A stretch of DNA of 64,000 bases, from contig MNCI01002249.1 of the NCBI GenBank assembly GCA_015680685.1, positions 844,424 through 908,423 of the forward strand, in the 5' to 3' direction. Positions within the stretch are counted from its first letter, which is position 1. Every line of letters starts with the position of its first letter. Shown here in pieces: positions 12,101-22,727 of the stretch. Both the position numbers and the translations under genes were made by a program. Below the pieces are notes generated by a model that saw nothing but the letters and a program-made list of their open reading frames with translations, had not been told where the DNA came from and did not search any database. This DNA comes from Gnetum montanum (taxonomy: Eukaryota; Streptophyta; Gnetopsida; Gnetales; Gnetaceae).

Positions 12101-15100
12101 AAACTTTATATAAAACAGTGACTATAAAACCGTTGGGATCTGTTTTTCAATCAAACTAAAATAACTAAGAAGAAACACCAACAAATATTGAGAATAATTT
12201 GCAAATTAATGTGAAAATTAACTTTAAAATTTTTAATGGATATTCACACCTTGAAAAAGTGAAAAAAGATTGCCAATGAGACCATGGTCTTCCAAATTAG
12301 TGTTACTTGATATCCTCTTGAAAAGCTGTTCTCCTCTTCGTGCAACACTATCCTGGCTAACAACATACATATTCTACTGCATGAGGCTTGCATTCATTCT
12401 GTTCAAATATAATGGGTACATTGTGGATAGAATGAAATGATGTCCATTAAATATTCTTCTTCATACAGCTAACCTGTCAATGCTAGCTGCAAGATACAGG
12501 GGGTAGATAAGCTCAGCGGGCAAATTTATGCTCTCTATAACATTGAGGATTCCAAGCTGATAAAAACGTTAGACCAGGATTAGCTGTGCAGCTACCATAA
12601 TTATCATGACATATCAGCCTATATGGATGATAATCATCCTAGGGGTGAACATGACATATTGTGTTAAATTGCTTCTGACTTAGTGAAAATAACATCATTG
12701 TTTATGGAAAACATACCTTTCTCTTTAATAATTGCTCACCCCTTAGGGAATTGTTTCCAGCAATACGACGAACCTCTGAAATTGAAAGTCCTGGTGGACA
12801 ATGCAACCTGCAAAGAAATAACATAATAAGCAGAAATGTCCAAACATTATCTTAAGTATGCATGCATCTTACTCTTAATGTTGGAGGCCAATACATCACC
12901 GTTCAGGATTTGATGAAGGGGATTGGTACAAAATTGTCTTAAGGCAAAACCCCAAAAACAGGCTCAACTCTTCTCCTTCACAAATTCTTTTGTACTTTTC
13001 AGCAGTTGCTTCATCAATTTTTTGGAAATGGCATTCAATAACCTACTACAACACATCACAGTAAAGCGTTAAATTGGTACCATGTTTTGTCAATTCTGTG
13101 ACTAAGAAAAACAACCATTAGTAAGAAGTCTACAGATAATATTTTTGACATGAATTATTGTGGCAGATACATTGTTATATTTTTGTTTTTTTCAAAAAAA
13201 GACAGTTATGTTGTAAAGCACTCCAACTCAATATAATATCATCACAGCATACCAAGACACTGCCAAAAACCTATGACACACCAACTGCATAAAAACAAGC
13301 ATATCGTATTTAAAGTTGCATAAGTTCTGTATCTAACTGATATGCCTTTTCTTCATAATACCCAACAAAAAATTTCTCAGGAATCCAATCATATAAGCTT
13401 TCTCCATGTCAACAAAGATTATTCAAATGTTTCTCCTTAAAAAGAAAACTGCCTTCATAGTTAACCTTCCCAGCATGAATCCAAGGTAATTTTCAGATAT
13501 TATTCATTCTTGTCATAAACACCACTCCACTACCGTGAGGGTAAAGCACTGCAAAGTGATACTTAGAGCACTCAAGTAAGCCTCTGATGGGAAGCATGCT
13601 GCAAAGTGAGGATGCAGTAAGCACAGTGATTGGAAACATAATCTCAAAAGTATGTTGAAGTGAACAAAGTGAGCATGTGAGTTGAAGCCTACTTCCTTGG
13701 TCACGTTCGTATAAAATACTTCCAAAAGTAGGCCTAAGGAAACACAATGGCTCAAGCTTTGACGAGGGAGACAAGGTATGGGCTACCCTTATTATATTTT
13801 TTTGCATGTTAAACAATGCCAATACTGGAAGTTAATGAAATCACAAGTCAAGGCATGATACAATGGTTGGATTCCTATGAATTCATTATTAACTTAGGAT
13901 ATGAAATGTGTTGGTGATTGGTTAAATGGCCTATAATTCTTCTTTGTAATTAGTTGAGTTGTGCTAATGTGTGTTGTGTTTATTGCTATGCATGCAAGTA
14001 TCAGGTATGTATTGTATGCTGATTCAGCATATTTTAATGTAATTAATAAAAAAATGTTGAATAGAGATGGAGCTGAAATGTTGTATTGTTTGTGAGGTTA
14101 CTACTATGTTTTGAATCTTTTGATTGTTCATATGTTGTATGACCTATGTGCATTGAAATGATTTCTTGAACTAATTAAAATGTTTCTTTGTGAACTGTAA
14201 GTATCAATGTGGTTATCTCATGTACAAGCTGTGTTGTGTGTTCATACAAGTTGTGGATCTGTTATCTCCAGGTGTTATTGTGTGGATACTAACTATTGAG
14301 CAATCAAATCTGAAAAGAAGAAAAAGAAGGATTCTTTATGTTATGACTTAAAGGGCTGAAATAGGCATGTTTTGCTTAGCATGAATCATTTGTTAAAACA
14401 CACACATACACATTGCTGAGGAACTTGACAAGTGAATCAAGTGGAAGGAACATGACCTATGCATCAAGAATATAAGGTATATCATGGTTGTGTTATTTTA
14501 AAATAATGAACATGCAGAATGTTGTGTATGATTTCAATGCACTATTCTTTAGAGTTTTAATAGAATATAAGTATCCCTCCATAGCTGTAAAAAGTTCTCC
14601 TGATAACCTTTCAAGGCATCGTAATATAATGTTTGAATGTTTTATAACTGTCAATTTTCTATTCTGTTAGATTAGGAGGAACTGAACCTAAGATCTGACA
14701 CAATCAGAATTCCAAGATGTTGAAAGTTGCAGATCTGGAAATTGAACCTGCAACCTGTTAGAATATATTTTTAATAATGTTTAGCAGCGATCAAGAAATT
14801 AATGAATTTAAAAAATAATGAAAGTTAAGCTTCACCCCCTTGTCTGTCAATTTATTCTCATATTGAGAGTGATAAAATCAGTGAAAATCTTTGCCCTTCA
14901 ATATTTCTCTTACTAAATATCTGTTAGGTTCTTTCACATGTGATTTGCAAGTGAGGAACCTGGTTTCTATGCAATTATTATTCTCATAAAACTCCTCCAT
15001 CAATTGCCTCACCAAGCAAACAACCTCAAGAGCTAAACTTTCTAACAGGAGCCTGAATAGATTTTCAGGTGCAAAAACTATCGCAGACAGATGACAAATA

Positions 15101-16570
15101 AGGAAATTTAATTAAATGACAGTGATACGTATGATGTCTAATGCTTCTGAAAACATTTAAGTTAATCCAGAAATAAAGCAAAAAAATACAAAGAAAAAGA
15201 AAACCTCTATAATGATTCGCAACAATATATCTTGATGTTGACCAGGGAGCTTTGATAGGCCCGACAGCATTTCAGGTGCAATATGCATTTTTTCCTATTA
15301 TACAGAACCAAAACAGCAAGCATATAGATTTATTAAATTTGTATAATTATGTAATTTTTTTTGTAAAAAATCAGAAAAAAGGAGTTTTAGCAGGGGAAAG
15401 AAAAACCTCTAAAGGAAGCCGATTTAATGCCATCTCAATGTAGATGATGGCAAAGTTTTTCACCATTGGTGCACTGTCCAGGCTTTGGTATAGATTCCAT
15501 AATTCGTTTATTGGCAGTTGAATAGCTGACTGATCTTTCACTCGCCTGTTAATATGTTTCAATATCTCCATGACCTGTAAAACATTGTAACCAATATAGT
15601 GCACAAGCTCGTTTCCACAAAATTTTTTATGTTTAATGTTTAATTTAGAAACAACTTCAACTCGGGAATTTTAAATCGGAAAATTCCAATAAACTATTTC
15701 AAGAAAACATAAAGCCTAAAATCATGTTATAAAGCTATACCATATGTAATATCATATTCTGTAATACTTCAAAGAAATATTTTGTCAGCCTTATTTGACA
15801 TTAAAATTTGAGTCGCTAAAACAACGCACGCCTACGGAATAACAGCAAATACAAGTAAAGTATTTACTTCTTAAAACATTATACAACTGACCATAACTGA
15901 CCATGAAAAATCAGCTTACTCAAACGGTTGGAAACTGAATATAGTTTTCACAGTACAAACTTCCTATGTTTCTTCAAATTTCAGCAAATTGGATTAGTAC
16001 AAAGGGAACTCAGAAATATTCCCAATGGTCAGCTACTTCCATGTGCCATTTACCGATGACCAATTACTTACATATCAAATATTCTTTTGATTACTTCCGC
16101 GTTAAATAAACCAGTGCAATGGCAAAACTGATAAGCAACGTACGTATTGTAAATTAGACAGCATCTTTCTCGCAGAACTTTCTTGCCGAAAAATACGAAT
16201 GTCAGCACAAGAGTGCTGGTTGCGATGAGAAAGTAACGATAATAGGGCACAAGAACAAGCAAACGGAGAAAGAATTAACAAGATTATCAGCCCTTCAGGT
16301 GTCAATTCTAAAGCCTCTGCACTAGGGCATGCAAAAATACAAAACTTATGTTTCTTTGGCGTGCAAAAAATCATCGTAGTTGAAGGAGAGACGGCGTACT
16401 TTCTGTCTAATAGAAGTTTGAGGCGAAGAGAGACATGAAATAACGAAAGGGAGGAGCTTCGAGAGCACAGTCTGTAGCTTGGAGTCGTCGGTGAGGGCGA
16501 GGCGCGTGAGCATTCGATCTAGCATGGCTTCCTTCTCCATGTCTTCATTCGCTGTTGCTGCCTCTGCCAT
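6001..16570 (-). CDS. ECM29: ECM29, proteasome adaptor/scaffold protein (N-terminal 335 residues; gene continues past left edge)
   Basis: Eight exons join in one frame: 16400-16570, 15407-15574, 15205-15294, 12900-13042, 12717-12807, 12474-12556, 12250-12356 and 6001-6153, 1006 bases in all. Each intron starts GT and ends AG. The protein starts MAEAATANEDMEKEAMLDRM and follows plant ECM29 as I remember it: MLTRLAL, APMVKNFAIIYIEMA, LPGQHQDILLRI, LGILNVIESINLP and FPATLQCIFECIYG. ECM29 is a large HEAT-repeat protein (about 1800 residues) that binds the 26S proteasome and links its core and regulatory particles, acting in assembly control and stress response; that role is family knowledge. There are no stops or frameshifts in the exons, unlike everything around them, so the gene is probably active. 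Introns are 825, 112, 2162, 92, 160, 117 and 6096 bases; intron 7 and the region after exon 8 are packed with transposons. The start at 16570 is the first ATG that precedes the conserved block. Confidence 0.9.
6680..7250 (+). pseudogene. Copia gag, second decayed copy
   Basis: It repeats the gag text of 2763-3190: RKLDPRFQATK, then KFNATMADLEA, and a mutated knuckle near 7180-7235. It contains an internal repeat of its own middle part (6800-6890 against 6960-7060, both with a GATCACAAGGTTTC-like stretch), so it is also partly duplicated. Confidence 0.6.
7731..8150 (+). repeat. Copia 3' LTR, with TATA-like box
   Basis: It begins TGAATGTGAAGC and carries CCTATTTAAGGG near 7950-7965 as a probable TATA region, absent from the other LTR. 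It stops about 70 bases short of the end seen at 2247. CATTCA at 8141-8146 could be the true end or coincidence. Confidence 0.65.
8421..8494 (+). mobile_element. tRNA-derived SINE head
   Basis: GAGGTGTTAGCTTAGTAGTAAG holds a polymerase III A box (TAGCTTAGTAG) and AGTTCAATTTC at about 8473 a B box, at tRNA-like spacing. A second copy on the minus strand (63560-63625) shares GAGGTGTTAGCTTAGTGGTAAG. No cloverleaf closes, so it is not a tRNA gene. It lies in ECM29 intron 7. Confidence 0.6.
8495..8618. repeat. 62-bp tandem duplication, essentially perfect
   Basis: 8495-8556 and 8557-8618 are the same except at the last bases. The unit starts CTGAGTTATAGATAAAAC and ends AAGGGGTC. It sits at the end of the SINE head, so it may be a duplicated SINE body. 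Confidence 0.85.
8690..11990 (+). mobile_element. Non-LTR retrotransposon (LINE), decayed, split by a small LTR element
   Basis: Part 1 (8690-9000) gives EKAIGPKGLYAELLKCSGQL and later KIAMHHSREKLGCWV. Part 2 (10339-11990) resumes with LLPTLFGMFIDDELEE, then CSQNNKWKHC, QPAILYGCIVW, EADAMYQFLTFYL and a terminal CxxC-type region. This is the usual order of a plant LINE reverse transcriptase and tail. The RT segment between the two parts is lost, so the intervening LTR element came with a deletion or was followed by one. Frameshifts and stops are many. Confidence 0.7.
9010..10338 (+). mobile_element. Small LTR retroelement (TRIM-like), plus-strand copy
   Basis: 5' LTR 9010-9239 ends CCCTAACA and is followed by TAGTATCGAAGCC (9241-9253), 10 of 13 matches to the initiator-Met primer site. 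The interior is about 950 bases without gag or pol. A purine tract GGTTAGGGGGA lies near 10153-10163 and a 3' LTR starts at about 10206, cut near 10338 where LINE text resumes. Same family as 1-1837. Confidence 0.6.
12250..12356 (-). CDS. ECM29: ECM29 exon 7
   Basis: 107 bases: one base completes a Ser codon, then 35 codons encoding SQDSVARRGEQLFKR and LIGNLFSLFQ, plus one base. Acceptor GTTGTTAG, donor CAAG|GTGTGA. The next intron is 6096 bases. Confidence 0.88.
12474..12556 (-). CDS. ECM29: ECM29 exon 6
   Basis: 27 codons plus two bases, encoding LGILNVIESINLPAELIYP, nearly the same as the plant ECM29 text I recall. Acceptor TTTATCAG, donor GACAG|GTTAGC. Confidence 0.9.
12717..12807 (-). 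CDS. ECM29: ECM29 exon 5
   Basis: 91 bases: one base finishing the split Arg codon, then 30 codons including LHCPPGLSISEVRRIAGN. Acceptor CTTTGCAG, donor AAAG|GTATG. Confidence 0.88.
12900..13042 (-). CDS. ECM29: ECM29 exon 4
   Basis: 47 codons plus two bases after acceptor TTGTAGTAG. It encodes VIECHFQKIDEATAEKY and LFLGFCLKTILYQ. The donor CG|GTGATG splits an Arg codon completed by exon 5. Confidence 0.87.
13043..15204 (-). other. ECM29 intron 3, with an unidentified protein-like stretch at 14879-15112
   Basis: The intron is mostly AT-rich with no clear element. On the minus strand 15112-14879 stays open for about 78 codons and reads as ordinary protein (RLLLESLALEVVCLVRQL, then SHVKEPNRYLVREILKG). 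It has no ATG at its head and I do not recognise it; it may be a transposon remnant. Confidence 0.35.
15205..15294 (-). CDS. ECM29: ECM29 exon 3 (residues 114-143)
   Basis: 30 whole codons, too short to show as an open frame alone. Acceptor TATAATAG|GAA and donor ATAGAG|GTTTTC. It encodes LSGLSKLPGQHQDILLRI, a well-kept ECM29 segment, and continues exon 2 in frame. Confidence 0.88.
15407..15574 (-). CDS. ECM29: ECM29 exon 2 (residues 58-113)
   Basis: 56 whole codons after acceptor TTTTACAG. It encodes ILKHINRRVKDQ and APMVKNFAIIYIEMA, matching the first HEAT-like helices of plant ECM29. The donor is TTAGAG|GTTTTT. Confidence 0.9.
16400..16570 (-). CDS. ECM29: ECM29 exon 1 (start codon, residues 1-57)
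   Basis: 57 whole codons from ATG at 16570. Conserved text includes MLDRMLTRLAL and LSKLLPFVISCLSS. The donor is CAGAAA|GTACGC, exactly on a codon boundary; reading past it gives 17 non-conserved residues before a stop. Confidence 0.9.
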
Positions 16571-17700
16571 CCTCTGTTCACGTATTTCGATCCCTTACGT
16601 TGCAAAATTTTCTCCTCTCACCACCAACGCCTGATCTGCTACGAAATTGTAATACTGTGCCCTCCTCCCAAAGCAACAAGATTGTCCTGCAATGCCTTGA
16701 CGCTCAAAACACCGAATTTGGGGCTTCCAGCAATCGTTGCTATAAGTTCGAATGCGCATTTGTTGCAAACAGGTTCGAAATCCCTTTTATGTGAAAAATA
16801 GAAAAGTTATACGTAGTTGACTCTGTAAACCTGGAGGTAACCAAACTCACCAAATACGCTGTTTTTTTCATTTGCTTGTCCCTTTTAAAATATTACCAAT
16901 TGATAATATATTATTTAACGTTTTTACATGTCAGCGTCCACGTTTCCCACGTACCATTTTGTAGGATTTTGCGGGCATTGTAAAGAGCGCGTGAATTCGA
17001 CGGGCACTGGTAGCCATCGACAATTTATCTGATTACGGTCAGCAATTTATGTTATAAAGTGCTGCTCCTCGGATTTTCACCTGGCAAACAAATTAGAACA
17101 AAGTCATTTAAGGGTCTGTAAAAGAGTTGGCCACCTTTTCACATCCAAATTGGCATTTGGAAATTGAATATGGATATTGCGTTTAAGTTTTCTGTTAGTT
17201 TCCATCTATAGTCGAGTCATCAACCATTGTATTTTAATTCCTGCTGCAATGGCCAATGCATTGTGTGGCTTCTGCTATTGCAGTAAGTTAGCAAAGCGTG
17301 ATGACGTAGGGGTCGCTAGGCAAAGCCTACGATCAGCGGATCTACAAGCAATAGTTGCTGCTGCTGCTGCTGCTGTAACCTCTGATTGATGGTTAAGCTG
17401 GGGATGGTGTTGGTGCAGCAATTTCGGCTTGATGGTAGTGTTAGTTATGGTAGCCGGAATATAATCCATTAGCATCCAATTAAGTTGATGAGTCTTTCCA
17501 TTTTAGCTGAAATGTGTGTTTTTCCATCTAAAAAAATTAGAAGTTGATAAATATATTATTATTCTAAATTTATGTATTATTGAAACTAAATAACTACAAG
17601 TGATTACCATAATTTTACCCATTTTTCAAAACTTGAAGTTTAAATTTGTACTCATATTTTATAAGAAAATAGATCATGTGAACAAGCATCAATTTCACAC
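16571..17700. other. ECM29 upstream region, no gene seen
   Basis: This must hold the ECM29 promoter and any 5' leader. No convincing TATA box was found on the minus strand. ACGT-core motifs occur at about 16936-16955 (TCCACGTTTCCCACGTACC). A (TGC)6 microsatellite at 17356-17375 creates an alanine run in a short open frame that is not otherwise gene-like. Confidence 0.4.
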
Positions 17701-17759
17701 ACTGATCGTAACTCTCACCTATCTAGGTACTAAACCAGTAAGTGAAGATAGGTATCTAA

Positions 17760-17860
17760 CCCATGAACAAAGGTAAGTATGGAACCTACGACCTCCTTTA
17801 CAGAAGACGAGTGTCTAACTACTCCACTACACCTTTGGGTGCCCCTACATATCATTTTGT
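17760..17860 (-). mobile_element. tRNA-derived SINE-like element
   Basis: The minus strand reads GGTGTAGTGGAGTAGTTAGAC (A-box region), then TCTTCTGTAAAGG, then GGAGGTCGTAGGTTCC (B-box region), the layout of a tRNA-related SINE head. The downstream body is AT-rich and shares ACTTACC-type motifs with 17960-18160. Moderately uncertain. Confidence 0.45.
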
Positions 17861-18237
17861 TGGTATTCAATCTAAGATACCTATTAAACATTGGTTGTTT
17901 GAGCACAAGTTCATTCATACTAGAGGCCAAAATATTGAATTGTCTTTTTCATACTTGTACTTAGTCACTTACCCATCGTGTGTTGTTGGTGGATGTGTCG
18001 CGGGGTGGGTCAAGGTGGGGGGTGCAATGTGGAGTGTGGTGGGGATGGAGGGGACCCAAAATAAGTGAGACATAGGTACACCCCAAGATTTATAGAAGTT
18101 TATAACTCAATACCTAGTAGAATCAAGCCTATGACCCAAAGTCACTTACCCGTCACGTGTGGTCAACCCTACCCTTGGGACATTGAAATAATCCTCCAAT
18201 ATAAAAAGCAAATAAAAATATTGTATATACAACTAAG

Positions 18238-19475
18238 TGTGGACCTTTTGGTGTGTCAAAACATTAAGAAAAATAGAGACAAAGGTTATGTTATGTAGTT
18301 GTTGTGGGTGTAGGACCAAGATGAGATGACAAGGAACACATTGATGTAGACAAAAGGAGAAAGTTTTCCACAAGGTTTCAAGGTCTCATCCACAAAAGGA
18401 AAGCTCAAAGGAAAAGAATTCAAAGAACATGGACAAGCAAAGTCGTCATCATTGATGCACGCAAAAATGCAAGATTATGAAGAGGGAACGAAGAATTCAT
18501 CATGGAAATGAAGAAGAAGAAAGATGTCTTCAAGAAATAGTAGACGTCTTGGCAGAATTGGAAGATGCACAAACAAAGATGTCTCCAAGAAACAATAAAC
18601 GTCTTTTATTAGGCAAAGATGCCTTCACCAGACAAAGACATCTTCACAGAATGTAGGCCAATTTAAAAAAGATGTCTTTCACTAGACAAAGATGTCTTCC
18701 CAGAATGAAGATTTCAGAAAGACATCTTTCCTAGACAAAGACGTCTTACTAAAATAAAAGGCAAATATAGAAAGATGTCTCAAGCACAAAGAAGACATCT
18801 TCCATGACCACTAGCTACCATTAGCTAGTCGTTGCACAAGTTCCAAGATGGATTTGGAAACATGATAGCTATAAAAAGACATCATATGCATTTGGAAATG
18901 TGAAAGCTTATGTGTAATCATTGTCTAATCATTTGTCAATCATTGTAATCATTGTTTCTCTTCATTATATTATCATTTGTCCATTATAAAGTGTGTTGTA
19001 GCTTAAAGTACAAGGATCAACAAACTGAGTTGCATTCCTTCCTTGTATTTGTTCTCCCTTGTTGCCCTATAGGATTGAGGTGCTTCTTACAGGAAGGCAT
19101 CTTGATTGAGCTTGTTGGGATCTTACAAGATTAAGTGGTTGAAGTTGTAGCACAACACTCCTAAGTAGAGCTTAAGATTGTAAATGTTGTGAAAGCTTGG
19201 AAACCACATTCCAAGCCTAATGAGACCTTGCAGAATTGAGTGGTTGGTGTAGTGTCACAACACTCCAGAGTTGGGCTTGAAGATTGTACAAGGTGTGGAC
19301 CCTTCAATCCACATTTGAAAGTAACAAAGTTCTGAGGTGTGCTTATGATCTACCCTCTAAGTGTGGACTACCTAAGTTGGGGAACCATGTTAAATTTGGT
19401 GTATGTGCTTTTTCCAAAGAATTTCAATTTAGGGAACTTATTCATCCCCCCACATTCTAAGCTCAATGATCCACA
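18238..19475 (+). repeat. Copia 5' LTR with palindrome array
   Basis: It begins TGTGGACC and ends GATCCACA, giving TGTGGA/TCCACA inverted ends. The U3 part (18520-18800) carries about a dozen AAGAYRTCTT motifs. A TATA box GCTATAAAAAG lies at about 18867-18877. The primer-binding site follows after two bases. Confidence 0.85.
18520..18815. promoter_or_regulatory. Array of AAGACGTCTT-type palindromes in copia U3
   Basis: Repeated AGACGTCT, AGATGTCT and AGACATCT motifs in both orientations, many joined by AGACAAAG, end about 50 bases upstream of the TATA box. The variants fit decay of one CpG-bearing palindrome. The same array is kept in the solo LTR (about 41995-42240). Enhancer-like function is inference. 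Confidence 0.6.
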
Positions 19476-19477
19476 AG

Positions 19478-19490
19478 TGGTATTGGAGCC
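19478..19490 (+). other. Primer-binding site, initiator-Met tRNA type
   Basis: TGGTATTGGAGCC against the usual copia TGGTATCAGAGCC, 11 of 13 identical, directly after the 5' LTR. Confidence 0.8.
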
Positions 19491-19530
19491 TCGTACTCGT
19501 TTTTGTAATCATCAACTTCAAGAGTGAACA

Positions 19531-21060
19531 ATGGAGGGGACATCTTACACAAAGCCACCTATGTTCAATGGATTCAACTTCACATTTGAAAAGCTAGAAT
19601 GCAAGGATTCTTCGAATCCATAGAGTTTGAAGTGTGGGAGTCAATCCTTGAAGGCTTCACTCTAACTATTGACAACTCCACCGACATTGTCAACCCTTGC
19701 CACAAATGAACATAAGAGGAAAAGGATGAGTTCATGTTTGATTCAAAAGTAAAAAAATTATTTATTTTATGCATTGAATAAATCTAAATTTAATAGAGTA
19801 GCAGGATGTCAAATAGCCAAAGAAATTTGGCAAACTTTAGAAGCTACTTTTGAAGAAACATCTATTATTAAGCAATCGAAATTGTTAGTTTTACAAAGTG
19901 AATACGATAGACTCAAAATGAAAGAAGGTGAGAAAATAAAAAATTATTTTTATAGAGCTAATGATCTTGTTGTAGCTATTAGAGGAACAAGTAAAGATTT
20001 GTCTAAAAGCGATGTCATTGTCAAAATGATCAGAACTCTACAACCAAAGTAGAGACCATAGGTCATGGCTATGGAGGAGATCAAAAATTTCTCAACCTTA
20101 TAATTTGAAGAGTTTCAAAATGCTCCCATTACTTATGAAATGAATCTCACAAGTGAAGGAGTGATCCAAGAAAGACCTATTGCTCTAAAGATTGCATCCA
20201 AGGAGAAGGAGTTCAATGAACATGATGATGATAGCTAAGATGAGATTACCTCTCTCAAGGAAGTTGCAACAATTGCTAACAAGAAGAAACAAGGAGGCAT
20301 CACAACAAAGAACCCAATTTTCTCAAAGGTAGAAAAAGAGGTAGAAATTTTTTAAATTCTAACTTAGATTTTAATTCCATAGAATGTTGGGTTTGTGGAG
20401 GAAGAGGTCATATGACCTTTGAATGTCCTAATGATCTTAGTGATAGCAAGATATAGCCAAAGAATAGATCCAATGATGAGAAACTAAAAAAGACCAACTT
20501 TTATACAAGTTGGAATGATGATGAACAAAGTGAAGAATAAGCATGTAATTCTTCCAAAAATTCACATCTCATATGCATGGTAGTTACAAATGAAATTTCC
20601 TCACATATGGCTGAACAAGATGGTAAGTGTGACAAAAGGTATAGCAAACTTAAAGAAGAAAATTTTCATCTACATCAATTGATTAGGAAGGCAAAGAAAT
20701 TTGTAATTTCTAAATTGGATGCTATTCATGCTAAAGTGAAAGAAGAGATCTTAGACATAAAAAGCTGAGATTCAACAACTAACCTCTTTTAATAATGATT
20801 GCAACAAGGTTCAAGAAGAGGAGACTCCTGAAAAATAGCCAACGAATTTAGAGGAAGCCACACATGAAAATTCAAGCTCAAGCATAGACAAGTTTGATAA
20901 TTTTGATCATAAGGATAATACTTTATTTGTTTGTAAAAATTGTGGTTGTAAGTAAACTCTTAACTATACTCATGATAATCAAAACAAAATTAATGCTTGG
21001 TATTGTCAAAAAGGCTCTGGTAAGGAAATTGTGTAGGTACCAATAAGCAAGAATGAAGAG
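19531..21060 (+). pseudogene. Copia gag, decayed (UBN2-type with CCHC knuckle)
   Basis: It starts MEGTSYTKPPMFNGFNF, with a frameshift about 20 codons in, and continues GFFESIEFEVWESILEG. The longest open part, 19774-20052, encodes AKEIWQTLEATFEETS and LQSEYDRLKMKEGEKIKNYF. A zinc knuckle CWVCGGRGHMTFEC is at about 20389-20430, followed by a helical, lysine-rich stretch (20577-20768) and a second cysteine cluster CKNCGCK (about 20933-20955). Stops and shifts make it non-functional. Confidence 0.75.
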
Positions 21061-22727
21061 AAGTGGAGAATTGAAAATGATGTAATAAGTGATCAAAGGT
21101 TTTATCATAAAGAGCATGAATAAATACAAACATCACATATATGATCTAATGAAAGAGAACCAAAGGATGAGAAGGTACTTCATGATAGGGGACCTCATCT
21201 CAAACTCCATTATTCTTCTCTTCTCCCCTACAAGCAAGGTAAGTCAAGGTAAGCTTCCATCTCTTTGCTTGCTAGTTAATAAGAATGGTATTTGAAGTCC
21301 AAAATTATTTGTATCTTGAAAAATGGTGGCATAATTGCTTAGAGCATCCCTTACATTCATTTTTGAGCTTGATATAATTGGTTCTATGAAAATATATGTG
21401 TAGCACTTATTTCAATTTCCTTTGGAACATCATCTTATTGGTTTTTGTCGTGTTTTTAATCTTGTTTAATCTGAACTTATTGTGATGATCTGCTTCTAAG
21501 CTCATGGCCTTTGGAATATTTTTGCTATTTAGATAAGACAAGCCTTTGAAACATCCTATCAATATTACTGATTACAAACCTTAGTCTTAACAGTTGAGCT
21601 TAATGTTGACCTACAGTTGTAGTGTTTTTATGATTTACAACATTTGTACATTAATATCCCAAGATAAGCAGCACATGTGTAGGGGGAGCCTGTTCCTCAT
21701 TTTGAAGATCACCAATGTAGGAAAAGTCTTTAGAGACTTCAACCAAGAGACACTAAAATAACAAAATATTCCAAAATGAGCAAGATAAGGACATCAAGAG
21801 GTATTTTTCTTTTAAGTGGATGGCTTAGTCTTGAATTTGTGTTTTTGATATCCTTTGGCATGATTATCACATCATTTTGGAAAAATGGTTGTGTTTGTGA
21901 CATTACCTTGTACAAAGATCAAAATGTGCATGTTTCTCTCATGGTTTCCATATCCTTTGTGTTGATGTTTTTCAAATTTTTGGTTGAATATAAAGATACA
22001 AGTTCTAATGAGATAATGGTTTCAATTAGATAGGCTACTTGATCTATATTTGGTCTTTAGCATCAAATTATGTGTTGTAGATCCTTGTTTTGAACTGATA
22101 AGAGTAAGTCTTGATGTATCATTAGCCTACCTATTCGATATTCAAGCATAAGTTGAAGTAAGAAGTACCTATATTTTATGAAAGAATGCAAATAGTGATA
22201 TTATTCCTTACAAAAATATGAGCAAGAACATGATCATTCTAATTATGGGAAAGTACCCATGATTTTAATTGAAATATGCTTTGAGTAGTTTGCCTTGAGA
22301 TGTACTTCCTAGCTCATGAATTTAAAATATGGCATGGCTAGTTTCACATTATGAAGTTGTATTGTTGTATACACCTTATCATATAAGATATGCCTTAATC
22401 TTTTGTTCATGTTTTTAAAAGGATGGAAAATATTTGAACATTAAAAGAACCATGCACTATAAACTACTAATGACTCATTAATTTAGAGATAGGTTACTTG
22501 ATCTTCCAGGCTTATACTTCACTTCAAGCTTTAAGTTTGAATATCACTTGGAAGGCTTGGATCAGCTCTTGACAAATTCAGGGCAACTCATCTTGGAACT
22601 TTGTGTTGAAAAATGTGTGCACTTTAATTGAGCTTCTTACTTAGCTAAATGTTTTTTTTTTTGGATTATGACATTATGCATATTCTTTAATCAATTTATG
22701 TGCCTTATCCCTTTTGTTGCTGTTCAN
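21061..22727. other. Interior of gag-only copia element, no gene seen
   Basis: AT-rich sequence without recognisable pol. GTGTAGGGGGAGCC near 21680 is purine-rich. A short open frame at 21776-22033 gives a hydrophobic peptide with no supporting context. The only ambiguous base in the window (N) is at 22727, at the start of LTR similarity. Confidence 0.5.

Noticed and set aside
16555-16794. Plus-strand open frame over the ECM29 start
   Set aside because: It overlaps exon 1 in antisense and has no recognisable feature; exon 1 coding is well supported.
17177-17389. Plus-strand open frame with an alanine run
   Set aside because: The alanines come from a (TGC)6 microsatellite; no other support.
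21776-22033. 85-codon hydrophobic open frame as a membrane gene
   Set aside because: It lies in the decayed interior of a copia element with no homolog recognised; length is expected by chance in AT-rich sequence.
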